Part shown: positions 1-7,728 of the stretch, one piece after another
Layout of the letters: every line of letters begins with the position of its first letter
How positions within the stretch are numbered: position 1 is the first letter of the stretch
NCBI GenBank assembly: GCA_022842465.1
Contig: JALHPN010000030.1
Span: 1 to 57,367, forward strand
Length of the DNA: 57,367 nucleotides
Origin: Polyangiaceae bacterium
GTDB taxonomy: Bacteria; Myxococcota_A; Polyangia; Polyangiales; Polyangiaceae
Direction: 5' to 3'
Position numbers and translations under genes: made by a program
The notes under the pieces: model-generated
Told to the model about the DNA's origin: nothing
The model's database searches: none
What the model saw: only the letters and a program-made list of their open reading frames with translations

Positions 1-468
1 GCTCGCGACCGCAGCCTCGAAGGCGGCGTCGACGTCGTCGCCGCCGAGGCCCGCGAGCAGAGGGGCGCCGGCGGCGGCGGCGCCCGCGGGCGCGTCGTCG
101 AAGTCCGTCAGCTCGACGTCGAACGAGGTGTCCGCCTCGCGGCGTGCGCTCGGCGCGTCGTCCCCGAAGCGCTTCTTCGCCCTCTGGATGTGGCGCTTGT
201 ACGTGCCCTCCTCGATCTGCCGGCAGATCCGCTGCCAGTACATCGCGTAGGTGTTGAACTTCTGCGTCAGGACGTTGAGCTTGAAGCGCTGCGCCGTGTT
301 GCGGATGCTCTCCTTGCGGAGGATCGCGAAGCGCCGGTCCACGTCCTTGCGGGGGATCGTGGGCTCGAGCTTCTCGTAGCCCATGAAGTACTGCTCGTAG
401 AGCGCGCGGAGCCGGTCGACCCTCTCCTCGAGCTCCGAGAGCGCGATGTCGATCTCCTTCGGGGTCAA
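1..468 (-). CDS. MXAN_5187 C-terminal-domain-like protein (3' end cut by window edge)
   Basis: Reading the minus strand from a TTG at 468 gives an open frame that runs off the window. An in-frame TGA lies eight codons upstream, so the start must lie in this short stretch and TTG is the only good candidate. The product begins LTPKEIDIALSELEERVDRL and continues with a helical, Arg/Lys-rich block holding LYEQYFMGYEKLEP, RKDVDRRF, IRNTAQRFKLNVL and YWQRICRQIEEGTYKRH. This block resembles the conserved myxobacterial family named after the C-terminal domain of MXAN_5187, whose function is unknown. After about residue 105 the sequence turns into an Asp/Ala-rich, probably disordered tail. The family assignment is from memory of its conserved core. 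The stop codon is not visible. Confidence 0.62.
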   Translation of the reverse strand, partial: MTPKEIDIALSELEERVDRLRALYEQYFMGYEKLEPTIPRKDVDRRFAILRKESIRNTAQRFKLNVLTQKFNTYAMYWQRICRQIEEGTYKRHIQRAKKRFGDDAPSARREADTSFDVELTDFDDAPAGAAAAGAPLLAGLGGDDVDAAFEAAVAS

Positions 469-516
469 CGCAGCCTCGCGCTCAAGTCTTCACGTGGCCG
501 GCGCAAAGGTAAAGCC

Positions 517-1464
517 TCAGAGTGGCGTCACCTTGACGTTGTCGAAGCAGACCTTGACCTCCCACTCGTTGAAGCCGAAGTGGTCGTGCCCCTCGCCCGC
601 GAGCGGCTGCGCGTCGGCATAGGAGAGCATCTCGGTGTTGTCGATGAACCAGCGGACCGTGCGCCCGTCCGTACGCTCGATCTTGAAGCGGTAGGTCTGG
701 CCCTTGTTCACCGGCCGCTGGCGCGGGTCGTCCGAGGCCTTGTCGACCGGGATTTCACGGCGATCCTTGCCGTGCTCGTCCAGCCGCGCGATCGCGTGGA
801 TGGAGTTCTTCCAGCCGCCGAAGATGGTGAGGTAGCTCGTCGCGTTCGAGTAGGAGGTGCCCGTCGCCGCGGACTTCCCGTCGCCCCACACCTCGGCCTT
901 CAGGTCGCCGTCGTCGCTCGTCGTGACCGCGTCGAACTCGATGCGCGCGTTCACCGGCAGGACCTTCGTGAGCCAGATGCCGTGGTTTCGCGCCCCCTGG
1001 CCGCAGAGCTTCCCGTTCTCGATCCGCCAGGCCGCGGTCCGGATCTGGACCCAGTTCGGGCCGAGGGCGGGGCCCGTGCGCTCGGCGCCCGCGTCCTTGT
1101 CCTTCCCGAGGGCGAGGAAGGGGGCGCTCGCGTCGGCGCCGGTCGCCGCGTCCGCGGTGGCCGCCCCGTCGATGCCGACCGCGGGGGCCGCATCCCGGGC
1201 TGGCTCGAGCGCTGCCCACGTCGAGTCTCCCCCGTCGGGCCGGTCGAACGTGTCCTCGAACACCGCCGTCATGACGTTCAGGGACGGGCGGTAGGTGGGG
1301 GCGGCCGAGGCCGAGACCCCCGCGTCGTAGGGGGGGGCGCTCCCGGACGGGACGCATCCGGCCGCGGGGCCGAGGCCAATCGCGCCGGCGAGGGCGGTCG
1401 CGCCGGCGAGGACGAGGAGCCCGCCCGGGAGGCGGGCACGACCCTGGTTTTCATGGGCGAGCAC
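517..1464 (-). CDS. predicted lipoprotein with a DUF1080/LamG-like C-terminal domain
   Basis: A GTG at 1464 opens a 315-residue protein. It starts with a short charged stretch, a hydrophobic segment (LLVLAGATALAGAIGL) and a lipobox ending AAGC, so it should be exported and lipid-anchored. An Asp/Ala-rich linker follows. The last 190 residues or so (from about FEDTFDRPDGGDSTW to the end) carry a beta-rich pattern with FEDTFDR, WRIENGKLCGQG, ARIEFDAVTT and RFKIERTDGRTVRWFIDN. This is the layout of DUF1080/concanavalin-like lectin domains that bind or cleave sugars. No catalytic residues can be assigned. Divergent from lgt with about 48 bp between the starts. The ATG at 1454 is out of frame, which is why GTG is chosen. 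Confidence 0.7.
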   Translation of the reverse strand: MLAHENQGRARLPGGLLVLAGATALAGAIGLGPAAGCVPSGSAPPYDAGVSASAAPTYRPSLNVMTAVFEDTFDRPDGGDSTWAALEPARDAAPAVGIDGAATADAATGADASAPFLALGKDKDAGAERTGPALGPNWVQIRTAAWRIENGKLCGQGARNHGIWLTKVLPVNARIEFDAVTTSDDGDLKAEVWGDGKSAATGTSYSNATSYLTIFGGWKNSIHAIARLDEHGKDRREIPVDKASDDPRQRPVNKGQTYRFKIERTDGRTVRWFIDNTEMLSYADAQPLAGEGHDHFGFNEWEVKVCFDNVKVTPL

Positions 1465-1512
1465 GCCGCGGTTTCTACCACATGGGGCTTGGGGTAAAGA
1501 ATCTCCCGAGCC

Positions 1513-3012
1513 ATGCACCCGATCCTCTTTCGCATCCCGCTCCCCAAGATGCCGCTCAAGCTGTGGTGGGCGCTCGCAGCCGTGGCCGCCATCGCCGCGA
1601 TCTACGCGCTGCTCGGCCTGCGCCGGAAGGACCGCGGCACCGCCGCCGTCGCGATCGTCGTCGCGGCGGCCGCCGGCGGCGCCGGCTGGTACTTCCGCGA
1701 GGCGAAGTACGAAGCGGCGAACCTCCCCATCTACTCGTACGGCGTGATGCTCGGCCTCTCGCTCGTCGTGGGCTGGTACCTCACCCTCACGCTGGCGGAG
1801 AAGGACGGCCTCCCGAAGGAGACGATGGCCAACTGCTACGTGATCACCGCGCTCGCGGCGATCGCGGGCTCGCGGATCCTCTACGTCGTCACGAACCCAT
1901 CCGAGTTCGAGCAGTTCTCCGACGTCTTCGCGATGCGCCGCGGCGGCCTCGTCGCGTACGGCGGCTTCCTCGGCGGGCTCCTCGGGAGCTGGCTCTATCT
2001 CCGCGCCCACAAGATCCGCCTGATGCCCTGGGCCGACGTGGCCGTCCCGAGCCTCGCGTCGGGCCTCCTCATCACGCGCATCGGTTGCTACCTGTACGGC
2101 TGCGACTTCGGCAAGCGACTCTCGGAGGGCGCGCCGCCCTTCCTCGCGAAGCTCGGCACGTTCCCGCACTGGGCGGCCGGCACCCTCGACAAGGGCGACG
2201 GCTCGCCGGCGTACATGCGTCACCTCTCGGTCTTCAGCGGCACGGAGACGGCCGCGCAGATCTCGAAGGCGAACGCGTCGCTGCCCGTGCACCCGACGCA
2301 GATCTACGAGTCTTTGATCGGCCTCGGTCTGCTCGTGCTCCTCCTCTGGCAGAGGAAGCACCAGAAGTTCCGCGGACAGGTCTTCTTCCTCTTCGCGTTC
2401 GGCTACGGCTACCTGCGGTTCCTCGTCGAGACGCTCCGCGACGACTCGGAGCGAGGCGAGTTCGGGCCGCGCATGGCCGAGCACTGGTTCATCACGCTCT
2501 GCCTGCTCGCGATGGGGATCTCGTTCTCCTTCGGCGTCGCCCTCGGGATCAAGAACCCCACCGTACGTCTCGTCTCGCGCGTCGCGGCGTTCGCCCCGCC
2601 GGTCGTGGCGTTCATCGCCATGAAGCCGGCGTCGTTCGGCAAGCAGGTCACGGTGCAGCTCTCGACGAGCCAGTGGATCGGCTTCCTCTCGGCGTGTGCG
2701 GTCTCGTACTTCTACGCGAAGTTCTGGGACGAGGCGCGTCGGTCGCCCGCGCTCGCGATGGGCCTCGAGTCGCTGGGGGACGTGAAGCCCGTCCGCGAGG
2801 ACGAGGCTCCGCGTCGCCGGAAGGCGGACGACGAGGACGAAGAGGGCGAGCACGGCGAGGGCGAAGAGCGCGTCGAGGCCGAGGCCGACCCGGCTCCGTC
2901 GAAGAAGGGCAAGAAGAAGAAGGCGAAGCCCGCCGCGACGACGGACGAGGGCGGAAGCCCCGAGCCGAAGGCCGGCGGCGAGAACCCCGGCGGCGACGCC
3001 GAGACGGCGTAG
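1513..3012 (+). CDS. lgt: prolipoprotein diacylglyceryl transferase
   Basis: Lgt moves a diacylglyceryl group from phosphatidylglycerol to the lipobox cysteine of prelipoproteins in the inner membrane. It is the first step for the many lipoproteins encoded nearby. Seen here: a transmembrane start (LWWALAAVAAIAAIYALL), YSYGVMLGLSL, the GGLVAYGGFLGG signature, RIGCYLYGCDFGK (counterpart of the RIGNFINGE loop with the conserved Arg), HPTQIYES, and LRFLVETLRDD, which carries the second conserved Arg. At 499 residues it is far longer than the usual 260-300. The excess is extra membrane sequence after the core and a Lys/Glu/Pro-rich soluble tail of about 90 residues. The downstream gene starts on the last base of the stop codon, indicating an operon. 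Confidence 0.93.
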   Translation: MHPILFRIPLPKMPLKLWWALAAVAAIAAIYALLGLRRKDRGTAAVAIVVAAAAGGAGWYFREAKYEAANLPIYSYGVMLGLSLVVGWYLTLTLAEKDGLPKETMANCYVITALAAIAGSRILYVVTNPSEFEQFSDVFAMRRGGLVAYGGFLGGLLGSWLYLRAHKIRLMPWADVAVPSLASGLLITRIGCYLYGCDFGKRLSEGAPPFLAKLGTFPHWAAGTLDKGDGSPAYMRHLSVFSGTETAAQISKANASLPVHPTQIYESLIGLGLLVLLLWQRKHQKFRGQVFFLFAFGYGYLRFLVETLRDDSERGEFGPRMAEHWFITLCLLAMGISFSFGVALGIKNPTVRLVSRVAAFAPPVVAFIAMKPASFGKQVTVQLSTSQWIGFLSACAVSYFYAKFWDEARRSPALAMGLESLGDVKPVREDEAPRRRKADDEDEEGEHGEGEERVEAEADPAPSKKGKKKKAKPAATTDEGGSPEPKAGGENPGGDAETA

Positions 3013-4127
3013 TGCGCGGCGCGGCGACGCTCCTCCGCGCGGCGCTGGGGGTCGCGCTCTTCCTCGTCGCGCCGCGCGCGTTCGCGGACAAGGTCGTCGT
3101 CCTCCCGTTCACGGCGGCGTCCCAGTCGCTCTCGGTGAAGAAGCCGGAGCTCGACGAGGCGCGGGGATGGGCGCGCGAAGCGGTGAAGCTCCGCGGTCAC
3201 ACGTCGCCGTCCGACGCCGAGGTCGGTCTCGCGGAGCGCGCGGCCGCGGACGGCGTCGCGGACACCAGTCAGGAGTACCGTGCGGCTGGGCGCGCGGTGG
3301 GCGCGGCGTGGTCGCTCGGAGCGCACGTCGAGCGAGTCGACGTGCCCGCGCGGACGTTGCCGGACGGGTCCAGCGAAGAAGGGTACTCCGTCTACCGGCT
3401 CGAGCTCGAGGCGTGCCAGGTGGAGACGGGGCGGGTCGAGTCGCTGATCCGAGACGTCGACGGCGACGATGCGCCGGCGCAGATCGCCGAGATGCTCACG
3501 CTCCTCCTCCGCAAGGAAGGGGTCGCCAACGCGGAGCTCCCGTGGACGAAGACGCCCCACGCGCGCAAGGCGAAGCCGAAGGTCGCCCCGAAGCCGCCCG
3601 AGCCGCCGCCCGAGCCGCCGAAGCCCGCACCGCCGCCGAAGCCCGTGAAGCCGGAGACGCCGCCGAAGGCCTACGCCGAAGGACACCCGATCGCGCTCGG
3701 TCTCTCGGTCGGGATCTCGAACGCGCTCGTCCGCCCCGATCAAGCGCGCGGGCCCTCGTGGGCGATGCCGATCGGCGGCGCGGTCGGGTACGCCCTCGAA
3801 GCGCTGCCAGGGCTCGAGCTCCGGGGAGTCTTCACGAGCCAGGTGCTCGGTCCGCGCGCGATCGAGATCGCCGGCGGGGCGCGCTACGCGTTCCCGGTCC
3901 TGCCGAAGCTCCGCGTCTTCGTCGGCCCCGAGCTCCTCGCCGGCGTCCACGTCGCGCTCGGCGCCGACAAGACAGCGCGCTTCCTCGGTCACGGCGCGCT
4001 CTTCGCCGCGATCGCGGTGACCGATCAGGTGCAGCTCGAGGTCGCCGGCGATCTCGCGGGCGCTTTCGGGGGGACGGGCACGCTCGTCCTCGGTGGCGCG
4101 ACGGCGCGTGCGCTCGTCCGGTTCTGA
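3012..4127 (+). CDS. predicted exported outer-membrane-type protein with Pro/Lys linker
   Basis: The GTG at 3012 shares its G with the lgt TAG, so translation is probably coupled. The 371-residue product has a signal peptide ([19 protein letters not shown], cleavage after AFA). A first domain of about 160 residues contains [13 protein letters not shown] and [12 protein letters not shown], which suits a TolB-amino-terminal or CsgG-like nucleating fold. A Pro/Lys linker (about 195-220) is followed by a C-terminal half of alternating hydrophobic strands ([23 protein letters not shown], read in pieces) ending in Phe, as in beta-barrels. No recognised family. The location is inferred as periplasm/outer membrane. 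The last base is five before the tsaE start. Confidence 0.72.
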   Translation: MRGAATLLRAALGVALFLVAPRAFADKVVVLPFTAASQSLSVKKPELDEARGWAREAVKLRGHTSPSDAEVGLAERAAADGVADTSQEYRAAGRAVGAAWSLGAHVERVDVPARTLPDGSSEEGYSVYRLELEACQVETGRVESLIRDVDGDDAPAQIAEMLTLLLRKEGVANAELPWTKTPHARKAKPKVAPKPPEPPPEPPKPAPPPKPVKPETPPKAYAEGHPIALGLSVGISNALVRPDQARGPSWAMPIGGAVGYALEALPGLELRGVFTSQVLGPRAIEIAGGARYAFPVLPKLRVFVGPELLAGVHVALGADKTARFLGHGALFAAIAVTDQVQLEVAGDLAGAFGGTGTLVLGGATARALVRF

Positions 4128-4131
4128 AGCC

Positions 4132-4596
4132 ATGAAGCTTCCGTCCCGGAGGCACACCGTCCGCCTCGGCCGCGCGATCGCCGACGTCCTCGAGCCCGGA
4201 GACCTCGTCCTCCTCGACGGTGACCTCGGCGCCGGGAAGACGTTCCTCGCGCGCGCGATCGCGCGCGGCCTCGGCGTCGGAGCGTCGGTCGCGATCGCGA
4301 GCCCCACCTTCACGCTCGTGCAGGAGTACGAGACGCCTCGCGGCGTGCTCCTCCACGCCGATCTCTACCGCTTGCGCGACGCCGCCTCGCGCGAGACGAC
4401 GCTCCGCGACGTACGCCGCCTCGGCCTCGCGGAGCGCCGCGGGGAGGGGGCGATCCTCGTCGTCGAGTGGTCCGCCGACCTCGTCGACGAGCTGGGGGGC
4501 GACGCCGCGCTCCACGTCGCGCTCGCGGTCGTGGGAGCGGGGAGGCAGGCGAGGCTCGAGGGGCCGAAGGCGACTCGCGTGACCGCGGCCGGCTGA
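4132..4596 (+). CDS. tsaE: tRNA threonylcarbamoyladenosine biosynthesis ATPase TsaE
   Basis: TsaE is the small P-loop ATPase that works with TsaB and TsaD to make N6-threonylcarbamoyladenosine at position 37 of ANN-decoding tRNAs. The 154-residue product has the Walker A GDLGAGKT, then [11 protein letters not shown] and LHADLYRL, the classic TsaE signatures, and VEWSADL near the C-terminus, where family members have EWPE/EW. The ATG at 4132 is preferred over an in-frame ATG at 4093 because the latter lies inside the previous gene and adds residues absent from the family. It sits five bases after the upstream gene and so completes the lgt operon. tsaB and tsaD are not in the window. Confidence 0.93.
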   Translation: MKLPSRRHTVRLGRAIADVLEPGDLVLLDGDLGAGKTFLARAIARGLGVGASVAIASPTFTLVQEYETPRGVLLHADLYRLRDAASRETTLRDVRRLGLAERRGEGAILVVEWSADLVDELGGDAALHVALAVVGAGRQARLEGPKATRVTAAG

Positions 4597-5019
4597 CTAA
4601 GGCTGCGTCACGCAGCCCTCCTCGGCGTCCTTGCAGCTCGAGCTGCACTCGGCTGCTCCGCCGCACTGGAGCGCGCACCCCTTCGCGCAGCTCCGCACGA
4701 CGCAGCTCGTGGCTCCCGGTCTGCAGCTCACGTCGCAGTCGCCCCCCGCACACTCGACCGTGATGTTCCCCTCGCCGCTGATCCGGCAGCCGCCGCCCGG
4801 ACACGAGAACGAGCACGTGGCGCCTGCCGCGCAGGTGTACGTGCACGGCTCTTCCTTCGTACACGTGTGCGAGCACGACTTCGTGCACGAGCAGCTCCCG
4901 GTCTCGCTGCACGACTCCGTGTCGTTCGTGAAGTTCCCCCCGCTGCCCACCGTGCTCGACGAGCACGCCACGACGAAGACGAGAGGGCAGAGGAGAGCGA
5001 CGAGCGTTCGAATCATCAC
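4597..5019 (-). CDS. very cysteine-rich lipoprotein
   Basis: A 140-residue protein with a signal peptide (MIRTLVALLCPLVFVVAC) whose lipobox cysteine is residue 19. The mature part then holds 20 further cysteines in about 105 residues, mostly spaced C-x3-C or C-x4-5-C (for example SCTKSCSHTCTKEEPC, then CTYTCAAGATCSFSC). Such a regular ladder suggests a compact repeat fold held by stacked disulfides. No named family is recognised. Position on the outer face of the envelope is inferred from the lipobox. The stop codon directly abuts the tsaE stop, so the two genes converge with no gap. Two adjacent ATGs (5019, 5016) could be the start. Confidence 0.8.
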   Translation of the reverse strand: MMIRTLVALLCPLVFVVACSSSTVGSGGNFTNDTESCSETGSCSCTKSCSHTCTKEEPCTYTCAAGATCSFSCPGGGCRISGEGNITVECAGGDCDVSCRPGATSCVVRSCAKGCALQCGGAAECSSSCKDAEEGCVTQP

Positions 5020-5057
5020 TCCACTCTACGGTACTGCGTGAAGGCCATCTCGTCACG

Positions 5058-7706
5058 ATGGCGCGCGAATCCCTAGAGCTTCCGGAGGCGGCGTGGAAAG
5101 ATCAGCGCGGCACCTTGGACGGCGGGAGGAAGAAGGACATCGTCGGAGCGGCGCTCGTCGCGGGCCTCGTCGCGCTCGCGCTGGCGTTCGGCGCCCAACG
5201 GGCGCGACGGGCCATTCCGACGACCGCGCTCGCCACGGATGCGACCCGCCTCGAGGGGCCCGCCGGCCGTTACACGTTCGTGCCGACGGCCGGTCGTCTC
5301 GAGGTCGCGAGCGCAGATGGTCGAAGCCGGATCGAGATCGAGCTCTCTCTCGTCGTCGACGGCGTAGAGCGCCCGCTCGTCATGCGCCGCGCGGACGTCA
5401 AGGCGAAGGACGCACGCACCCTGACCTCGACGTTCCCGGTCGAGATGGGCGAGGAGCGCGCCACGGCGACGCTCGATCTCCGCATGGACGCGCTCTCCGA
5501 CGCCGTGTCCGCGTCGCTCACCGTCACGCCGGACGTGGACGGCTCGCACGTCTTCGCCCTCCGCGCGAGCCTCGCCGCCGAGGGGCGCGACGTGTTCGTG
5601 CCCGGGTCCGGCCACCTCCCCGACCTCGCCAGCGTCGACGCGCGCGCGGTCGTCCTCGACGACGACGTCCACCCGTTCGGCCTCTTCTCCTCGCAGGGCG
5701 GCATCACGATCGCCGAGACGGCGCCCGACGTGGAGCAACCCGGCGCGCGTCCGCGGCTCGTCATCACGTCGCGGCCGGGAGCGGCGTCACGCGGCGTCGC
5801 ACCGCCGGATCCCGCTCCGGCGCCCACGCGCACGGGCCTCTCGCCGTCCGTCCCCGTCGATGCCGACCCCGACGCCGGGGTCGACGCGGGCCCGCCGCTG
5901 CTCGCCGTCCGGCCCGCGTCACCTGCGAAGGGCAGCCGCGTCGCGACGCCGGCTCGGCTCGATCTCGACGTGGTCGTCGGCCAGACGAGCCAGGCGATCT
6001 GGAAGCGCCTCTACTCCTTGCTCCGGGTCGGCACGGCGAGGGTCGCCGGCGTCGTCACCGGCACGAAGGAGCGCGCGCACGTCTTCGCGCTCGACGACGA
6101 CGGCCACCCGCAGCTCCGCGCCGTGACCGACGCGCAGGGCCGGTTCGTCCTCGAGGCGCCGACGGGCGCGCAGCAGTGGTACGCCGCGATCGAGGCGTCG
6201 CAGACGAGCGCCCCCGTCCACTTCACCCCCGGGACGCCGTGGGATCTCAAGCTCGACGTGTCTCCCGGCGGAGAGCTCGAGGTGAAGGTGATCGACGCCG
6301 ACACGGGCAAGCCCCTCGTCGTGCGGCTCCTCGTGAAGGGCATCGAGGGCACGATCGACCCGAGCTTCGGTCCGGACTATCGCGCCTCGGGCGCGGGCCC
6401 GCTCATGGATCTCCTCGAGAACGAGGTGACGACGCCGCTCCCCGCCGGCAAGTACCGCGTGTCGGCGACGAAGGGGATCGAGTGGAGCATCGACGCCCAG
6501 GAGGTCGAGGTCGTCAGCGGCCACACGAAGGAGCTCGAGCTCGCGCTCCGCCACGTCGTGCCCAGCCCCGGGCTCGTCGGATGCGATCTCCACGTCCACG
6601 CGCGACCGAGCTTCGACTCGCCGGTGACGCCGGAGGATCGCGTCCTGTCCCTCGTGTCGGCGGGCGTCGACTTCGCCGTCCCCACCGAGCACAACCTCGT
6701 CGGGGACTACGGCCCGGCGCTCGAGGTGCTCCGCCTCGGCAAGCAGCTCGCCCACGTCGCCGGCGTCGAGGTCACGACCTACAACCCGCGCTTCGGCCAC
6801 TTCGGGGTCTTCCCGTGGCCGGTGGGGCCGGTCGTCCCGAGCTACCGGGGCACGAACGCGGCCGGCGTCCTCGGCTCCGCGCGCCGCGGCGATCCGAGTC
6901 GTGTCGTCCAGATCAACCACCCGCGCCTGCCGAACGGGATCGGCTACTTCAACGTGGCGTCCTTCGATCCGCGCTCGGGCCGCACCCCCGTAGGCATGCG
7001 CACGGACTTCGACACGATCGAAGTCTACAACGGCTACGAGATGCAGAACCGGCCGCTCGTCGACAAGGTGATGGAGGACTGGTACGCGCTCCTCAACCTC
7101 GGCAAGCGCATCGCGGCGACCGGCTCGAGCGACTCGCATCGCATCCAGTACCAGTGGGCGGGCTACCCGCGGACGTACGCGCTCGTGGACGCCCGCGCCG
7201 CAGGCGACACGGGCGCGGCGATCGACACGACGTCCGTGGTCGCCGCGCTCAAGCGAGGCCGGAGCTTCGTGACGAGCGGCCCGCTGATCGAGCTCGAGCT
7301 CGGCGACGCCGCGAAGCCTGCGCGCCCCGGCGACGAGATCGCGCCACGCGGGGCGACGGTGAAAGGGAAGCTCCGTGTCCGTGCGGCGCCGTGGGTCGAC
7401 GTGACGTCGATCGTCGTCCTCGCGGGCATCCCGCACGGGCCCGGGGTCCCTGGGCCCAGCGCGACGCAGATCGTCTTCTCGACGAAGGTCGCGTCTCGGC
7501 CGTCGCGCTTCGGCAGGGACGACGGCACGCTCGACGAGGCGCATCGCGCGACCATTCGCTACGAGGGGACGCTCTCGCTCGACCTCCCGGAAGGCGCGCG
7601 TTGGATCATCGCGATCGTCCGCGGAGAGCGCGTGATGGATGACGCTCTTCCGTTCATGCCCGTACAGCCGCTCGCCTTCACGAATCCGATCTGGATCAGC
7701 CGCTGA
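5058..7706 (+). CDS. membrane-anchored CehA/McbA-type PHP-domain metallohydrolase
   Basis: An 882-residue protein with one N-terminal membrane segment (IVGAALVAGLVALALAFGA, about residues 29-47). A long beta-rich middle part includes two carboxypeptidase-regulatory-like folds (TGTKERAHVFALDDDG, then VSPGGELEVKVIDADTGKPL). The C-terminal domain is of PHP type. The metal-binding HxH is at residues 512-514 (DLHVH), followed by FAVPTEHN, QINHPR and SSDSHR, the further ligand motifs of CehA/McbA-like enzymes. These hydrolyse ester or phosphoester bonds with two or three metals. The substrate here is unknown. Because the catalytic domain follows the anchor, it probably lies in the periplasm. A kinase gene follows after 22 bp on the same strand. 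Confidence 0.85.
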   Translation: MARESLELPEAAWKDQRGTLDGGRKKDIVGAALVAGLVALALAFGAQRARRAIPTTALATDATRLEGPAGRYTFVPTAGRLEVASADGRSRIEIELSLVVDGVERPLVMRRADVKAKDARTLTSTFPVEMGEERATATLDLRMDALSDAVSASLTVTPDVDGSHVFALRASLAAEGRDVFVPGSGHLPDLASVDARAVVLDDDVHPFGLFSSQGGITIAETAPDVEQPGARPRLVITSRPGAASRGVAPPDPAPAPTRTGLSPSVPVDADPDAGVDAGPPLLAVRPASPAKGSRVATPARLDLDVVVGQTSQAIWKRLYSLLRVGTARVAGVVTGTKERAHVFALDDDGHPQLRAVTDAQGRFVLEAPTGAQQWYAAIEASQTSAPVHFTPGTPWDLKLDVSPGGELEVKVIDADTGKPLVVRLLVKGIEGTIDPSFGPDYRASGAGPLMDLLENEVTTPLPAGKYRVSATKGIEWSIDAQEVEVVSGHTKELELALRHVVPSPGLVGCDLHVHARPSFDSPVTPEDRVLSLVSAGVDFAVPTEHNLVGDYGPALEVLRLGKQLAHVAGVEVTTYNPRFGHFGVFPWPVGPVVPSYRGTNAAGVLGSARRGDPSRVVQINHPRLPNGIGYFNVASFDPRSGRTPVGMRTDFDTIEVYNGYEMQNRPLVDKVMEDWYALLNLGKRIAATGSSDSHRIQYQWAGYPRTYALVDARAAGDTGAAIDTTSVVAALKRGRSFVTSGPLIELELGDAAKPARPGDEIAPRGATVKGKLRVRAAPWVDVTSIVVLAGIPHGPGVPGPSATQIVFSTKVASRPSRFGRDDGTLDEAHRATIRYEGTLSLDLPEGARWIIAIVRGERVMDDALPFMPVQPLAFTNPIWISR

Positions 7707-7728
7707 ACGCGCGAAGAGCCGTGCTACG

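Noticed and set aside
2712..4313. 533-codon minus-strand frame opposite lgt and its downstream genes
   Set aside because: Arg/Asp/Glu-rich shadow of the high-GC plus-strand genes; no likeness to any family.
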